A stretch of 64,000 bases of DNA. Source: Raphanus sativus (lineage: Eukaryota; Streptophyta; Magnoliopsida; Brassicales; Brassicaceae). The translations under genes were made by a program, and so were the position numbers. The notes below the pieces were generated by a model. It ran no database searches. It saw only the letters and a list, made by a program, of their open reading frames with translations, and had not been told where the DNA came from. Below are positions 60,071-64,000 of the stretch, one piece after another. How positions within the stretch are numbered: position 1 is the first letter of the stretch; each line of letters starts with the position of its first letter. Where the stretch lies: assembly GCF_000801105.2 (NCBI RefSeq), contig NC_079515.1, positions 20,979,407 through 21,043,406 on the forward strand. The letters run 5' to 3'.

Positions 60071-61818
60071 GTAGTTAATCTCCAATTCTCCCTCTATAAA
60101 TATATATAAAAAAGATAAAAGCATAAAATGTAAAATTACATGTACCTGTATTTTTTTTTTGTCATCACATGTACCTGATTAAAATAATAGTTTTGTATTG
60201 TATATTTTTAGGCCATGCTATATAAAACAGAAATGGGAAAAGTAAAGTTAGTATATGAGTCTATATAATCAAGGATTCAAGCTACAAGTTTTGAAAACTA
60301 GAACATAATTTATACTTTTTTTTAGCAAACATAATGTATACTCTTTCATATCTTTTTGGTAATAAGTCATCCAAAGGAAAAAAAAAACTTTAGGGCTAGA
60401 AGAATATTGTATAGATATTGAAACTGTTTTCCCTATTAATCTTTGGAATTATTGGACAGGGAATAATGTTTACCGGTCAAATGTGATCAATAAAGCGATC
60501 CACCAAATCTCTTGTATGATAATTTCATCCCACTATTTACCGAACTTATGGATTTTGCAAATCGTCGTTGATCTCACCGTTAAAGTTTTTGGGATCATCC
60601 AACTATCAGATGTTTTTAGATCCCGATACATTTGATTACCCATTTAACGATGATTTTAAGGAATGGTTTAATAAGAGCAAACTATAGTTATATTTTTTTG
60701 TTCAAAGCAAACTATAGTTAATATTTTTGAACAAATAAATGTACTCAGTTGCATACCGATGACCTGATGGCCATGTATATACAACATTTGACGTACAACC
60801 ATTGCAATAGCCGCGGAGTACTGAATAAGAAAATACTGCAAAATTATCTAATACTAATACAATTAGATCGATTTAAATCAGTCAATTAATTTAACTGCTT
60901 TTAGGAATTAAGTAATAGACATTCCAAGCAGTGGTTGATTGGTTCGAATGTGATTTTAAAAATTTAGTTGTAGTGAAATTAGCTGTGTAAAGTTATTATT
61001 TTAGATTTTTTGCAGAGACTTTTGATCTAGTTAAATTTGTTGTAACTGTAAGTTATAAACTGTAAATATTTTAAAATAAAATATGTGAAATATGTAATGT
61101 ATATAAAAAATAATTATTTTATCAATTAAATAATTTATATTAATATTTTTATAAATTATCAAAGTTTACTGTTATTTAAAATGTGATATGTAAATAATAA
61201 TGATGTTATTTAAAATATTTCAATAATTTTAAAAACACCAAAAACTAAATTAAATATTTAAAGATGTTTTAATTATGATTATCTAATTTATTTTATATTA
61301 TAGATATTTATTTTATTTTACAGATTCTACAACCTATAAAAGAAAGTTTTAGGTTTTATACCTAAAATACTTAAAAAAAAATTTGCTTTATTTTTTTTTT
61401 GCTGTAACTTTAAAAATAAAGCTAAAACAAGTTTTGTTAAAATTTATAGAAACTTGAAATAGGTTTTTAACTAATAAAAATAAAGCTACAACGTTATTGG
61501 TAAAGTTTAGTTATTTAAAAATAAATAAAACTAAAGTAAGGAGATAAAATCCAACCAATCACCTACACACTGATTATTCCCCACCATTAGGCTATATTGT
61601 TAAGAGTTTTGCCCATATATATTATATATAATATCATGAACTGAGTGATTTTCGAATATTTACTTTTTATGATATAATCAAGAAATCATTTTATCTAAAT
61701 GATTTTTACAAAAGACTAATTATACATGGACTAGAACAATAGAATACATATAATTGATTCTCTACATTTGTATTGACCATGATATAATAATATTACTGAT
61801 TTCTATTGATGTTGTTGT
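60071..61818. other. AT-rich intergenic DNA
   Basis: Long AT-rich stretch with no gene or clear repeat before the LINE tail. Confidence 0.4.
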
Positions 61819-64000
61819 TTTTTTTTTTTTTTTTTTTTTGTCAACAAACACAGACTCATATAGACTCTGTGAACCAAACTGGTAGCTCCGCATCCAAATG
61901 GACGACAAAAGACGCTTGCTTCCTTGCACTACGTGCTAAGCTATCCGCCCTTTTATTTTGTGTCCGTGGTATATGAACGAGCTCTGAACTGGTGAAACTC
62001 CTCCTCAAGGCTCTAATATCTTCTAAGTAACTTGCAAAGGCTGGCCATTCTTCTGGTTCCGAAACCATCTTCACCAACTGAGAACAATCCGTTGCAAACG
62101 TGACTGAGAATTGTCTTAAATTCCTCATACATTCCATCGCCCAAATTAACGCCTCCATTTCTGAATGTAATGGCGAACTAGTGGCTCTTGTATTCCTTGC
62201 ACCCATAAGTCCGTCATAACCTTCCAAGGTGCTATACCATCCTTGTCCCGAAAAATTATCCTGCCCTTTCCATGATCCATCTGTGAAACACCATCTACCT
62301 GGTATTGTTGGGGTTGTCGCCTGAGATCCTGGAAGATGGCGATCTGTACCCTGAGCGGGAATGACTTGTGCCTCAGCCCATAATAATGCCTCCGTTTCCG
62401 CCAATTTTAGTGTATCCATTGGGTCAATATCCATATTACTAAACACTTTATTATTTCTTGCTTTCCATATATACCAAAGGATCCATGCAAACTGATGATC
62501 ATCCATTGCCGGTTGCATTCTCCAAAATAAATAATCCATATTTGTAAACAAAGCATGTGTTGGAAAACAGGCTGGGTTTGTTGGGATTTTCGACAACGCC
62601 CATATCTGAATTGCCGGTGGACACTCGAAGAAAACATGATTTATTGATTCTTCGGGTGCCCCACACCTGTCACAAATAATATCTCCCTTTAGTCCTCGTG
62701 CCTTTAGATTCTTTTTTACCGATATACATCCTGAAAGTAATTGCCATAAAAAATGTTTCATCTTCGGTGGACACTTTATTTTCCAGCAAAACGCCTTCAA
62801 AGAAGAGATCGAAGGACCATGTACTTGTAGTGTTTTATCTTTATCCGGATAAACCCGTTCAATTTGATAACCAGATTTAACCGTGTACTTTCCATTCATT
62901 GTAAAATGCCAACCATCCCTATCATCCAATCTTGATCTGCTCAGTGGCAAACTCTCGATTATTTTTGCATCAAGTGGATCGACCAATGTCATTATAGCCT
63001 GAATATTCCAAGTTCTCGATGTTGCATCAATAAGAGCATCCACCGTGAGATCTGGAAAAAGAGAGTGATTATTTTTATTTGCTGGTCTCGGGCGAGTGGA
63101 TGGAAGCCACGGATCATTCCATACTGAAATAGAAGATCCTGTTCCCACCCTTTTGATTAGTCCTTTGCTAACCAGAGATCTAGCAGAGACAATACTACGC
63201 CATCCATAGGACGCCGAGTACGATCTAATTGGTTCCAGGGGGGATGCATTCCGAAAATACCGTCCCTTGAACACTCGGGAGAATAAAGAGTTTGGTTTCT
63301 CTAGTAATCTCCATAATTGTTTCCCCAACATAGCCGTGTTAAAATCCGTAAAGTCCTTGAAACCCAAGCCACCCTCCTCTTTAGGGCTACATACTTTGTC
63401 CCATGATTGCCAATGCATTCCTCTTGTGTTACCTGAAGGACTCCACCAAAATTGAGCCACTGCACTTGTAAGCTTCTTGATAATCGTTTTCGGAATACGA
63501 AAACAGGACATTACATGATTTGGTAAAGCCGTGGCTACTGATTTTATAATAACTTCCTTTCCTCCCTTGGTGAAAAATTTAAACGTCCATCCATTAATCC
63601 TATTATTTAAGCGTTCCTGGACAAACCCAAATACCTGTGTTTTTGGTCCACCCAGGTTTTCTGGGATTCCTAAATATGATCCCATACCACCCAGATTTTG
63701 TATCCCCAGAACATCCCGAAGTTCCTGTCTCTTAGATTCCTCAATCTTATGTCCAAACTGAATTGACGATTTGTCAAAATTTATCTGCTGTCCTGATACC
63801 CCCTCATATTCTTTCAGGATCCGAAGAATAACCTGGCACTCCTCCTTTTGTGCTCGACAAAAAAAGAGACTGTCATCTGCAAACAGCAAATGAGAAATCG
63901 GTGGGCAAGCTCTCGCTACCTTTATACCCGTCAATAATTTCCCCCTCTCCGCCTTCTTAATATTTGCCACCAAAGCTTCAGTACACATAATGAACAGATA
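61819..64000 (-). mobile_element. LINE-type non-LTR retrotransposon, 3' part (runs off the window)
   Basis: A T run at about 61819-61840 is the poly(A) tail of a minus-strand element. The tail begins within about 20 bases of the ORF2 stop, so the 3' UTR is very short. The rest of the element lies beyond position 64000. Confidence 0.9.
61856..64000 (-). CDS. LINE ORF2 C-terminal part: reverse transcriptase, zinc-binding, RNase H (partial)
   Basis: An uninterrupted frame of over 710 codons continues past the right edge; the upstream codons read YLFI before MCTEAL, typical of RT interior, so the first Met is not the start. In order: end of the RT domain with catalytic FADDSLFF, the thumb region, a zinc-binding RT-associated domain (FCWKIKCPPKMKHFLWQ, CDRCGAPEESINHVFFEC), and a C-terminal RNase H domain (FTDGSWKG, SEMEALIWAMECM, FATDCSQLV, RTQNKRADSLAR). 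These are the hallmarks of plant LINEs that carry RNase H. The lack of stops suggests a young copy. Confidence 0.92.
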   Translation of the reverse strand, partial: YLFIMCTEALVANIKKAERGKLLTGIKVARACPPISHLLFADDSLFFCRAQKEECQVILRILKEYEGVSGQQINFDKSSIQFGHKIEESKRQELRDVLGIQNLGGMGSYLGIPENLGGPKTQVFGFVQERLNNRINGWTFKFFTKGGKEVIIKSVATALPNHVMSCFRIPKTIIKKLTSAVAQFWWSPSGNTRGMHWQSWDKVCSPKEEGGLGFKDFTDFNTAMLGKQLWRLLEKPNSLFSRVFKGRYFRNASPLEPIRSYSASYGWRSIVSARSLVSKGLIKRVGTGSSISVWNDPWLPSTRPRPANKNNHSLFPDLTVDALIDATSRTWNIQAIMTLVDPLDAKIIESLPLSRSRLDDRDGWHFTMNGKYTVKSGYQIERVYPDKDKTLQVHGPSISSLKAFCWKIKCPPKMKHFLWQLLSGCISVKKNLKARGLKGDIICDRCGAPEESINHVFFECPPAIQIWALSKIPTNPACFPTHALFTNMDYLFWRMQPAMDDHQFAWILWYIWKARNNKVFSNMDIDPMDTLKLAETEALLWAEAQVIPAQGTDRHLPGSQATTPTIPGRWCFTDGSWKGQDNFSGQGWYSTLEGYDGLMGARNTRATSSPLHSEMEALIWAMECMRNLRQFSVTFATDCSQLVKMVSEPEEWPAFASYLEDIRALRRSFTSSELVHIPRTQNKRADSLARSARKQASFVVHLDAELPVWFTESI

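Overview
This is plant nuclear DNA from a Brassicaceae genome. A Brassica or Raphanus type genome is my inference from the gene content and the repeat families. The genes have canonical GT-AG introns, the intergenic DNA is AT-rich, and the intergenic space is full of plant transposons. The gene order matches Arabidopsis thaliana chromosome 1 from about At1g04130 to At1g04240. That correspondence comes from memory of the gene families and was not searched.

Layout. A TTC4/Cns1-type Hsp90 co-chaperone enters from the left edge (65-538, +). An AMBRA1-like WD40 gene follows (1179-4899, -), then an intronless MCTP10-type C2/transmembrane protein (5869-8847, -). A 5.9 kb transposon-rich gap (9-14.8 kb) holds a Tourist-like MITE, a Helitron-like composite with inverted ends, and a non-autonomous hAT element with a perfect 8-bp target duplication. 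Myosin XI-B (14795-23721, +, 39 exons) and the eIF2 gamma gene (24638-26899, +, 8 exons) come next. The 27-41.7 kb stretch has no host gene. It holds Stowaway-type MITEs, a 757-bp retroposon with a 19-bp target duplication, and a 6-kb Copia-type LTR element. After it come YUC9 (41914-43294, +), a 1.9-kb unclassified insertion between 22-bp repeats, and a TPR3-like gene (46062-47942, +) that appears to have lost its start codon. A degenerate hairpin-bearing tandem repeat fills 48.2-50.0 kb. An LRR/EDR1-like/kinase gene (51510-55706, +) and IAA3/SHY2 (56251-56982, -) are the last host genes. The right end holds MITEs, a tRNA-derived SINE, and the 3' part of a LINE with a long open RT/RNase H frame that runs off the window.

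Genes and roles. The host genes are not an operon and have independent functions: chaperone (TTC4 and TPR3 types), autophagy or ubiquitin-type WD40 scaffold, membrane contact/plasmodesmata C2 protein, actin motor, translation initiation, auxin synthesis (YUC9), auxin signalling (IAA3) and a protein kinase. Exon structures were built by hand from splice sites. The five complete multi-exon genes with a visible start codon give totals divisible by three (AMBRA1-like 779 aa, myosin 1499 aa, eIF2 gamma 465 aa, YUC9 421 aa, IAA3 185 aa). The LRR-kinase model (1102 aa) does so only with one non-obvious acceptor.

I found no CRISPR, bacterial-type operon or clearly new biochemical system. The most unusual items are the LTR element whose LTRs look young but whose genes are ruined, the hairpin minisatellite at 48.2-50.0 kb, the TPR3 start-codon loss, and the two insertions flanked by long direct repeats (32.9 and 43.5 kb).
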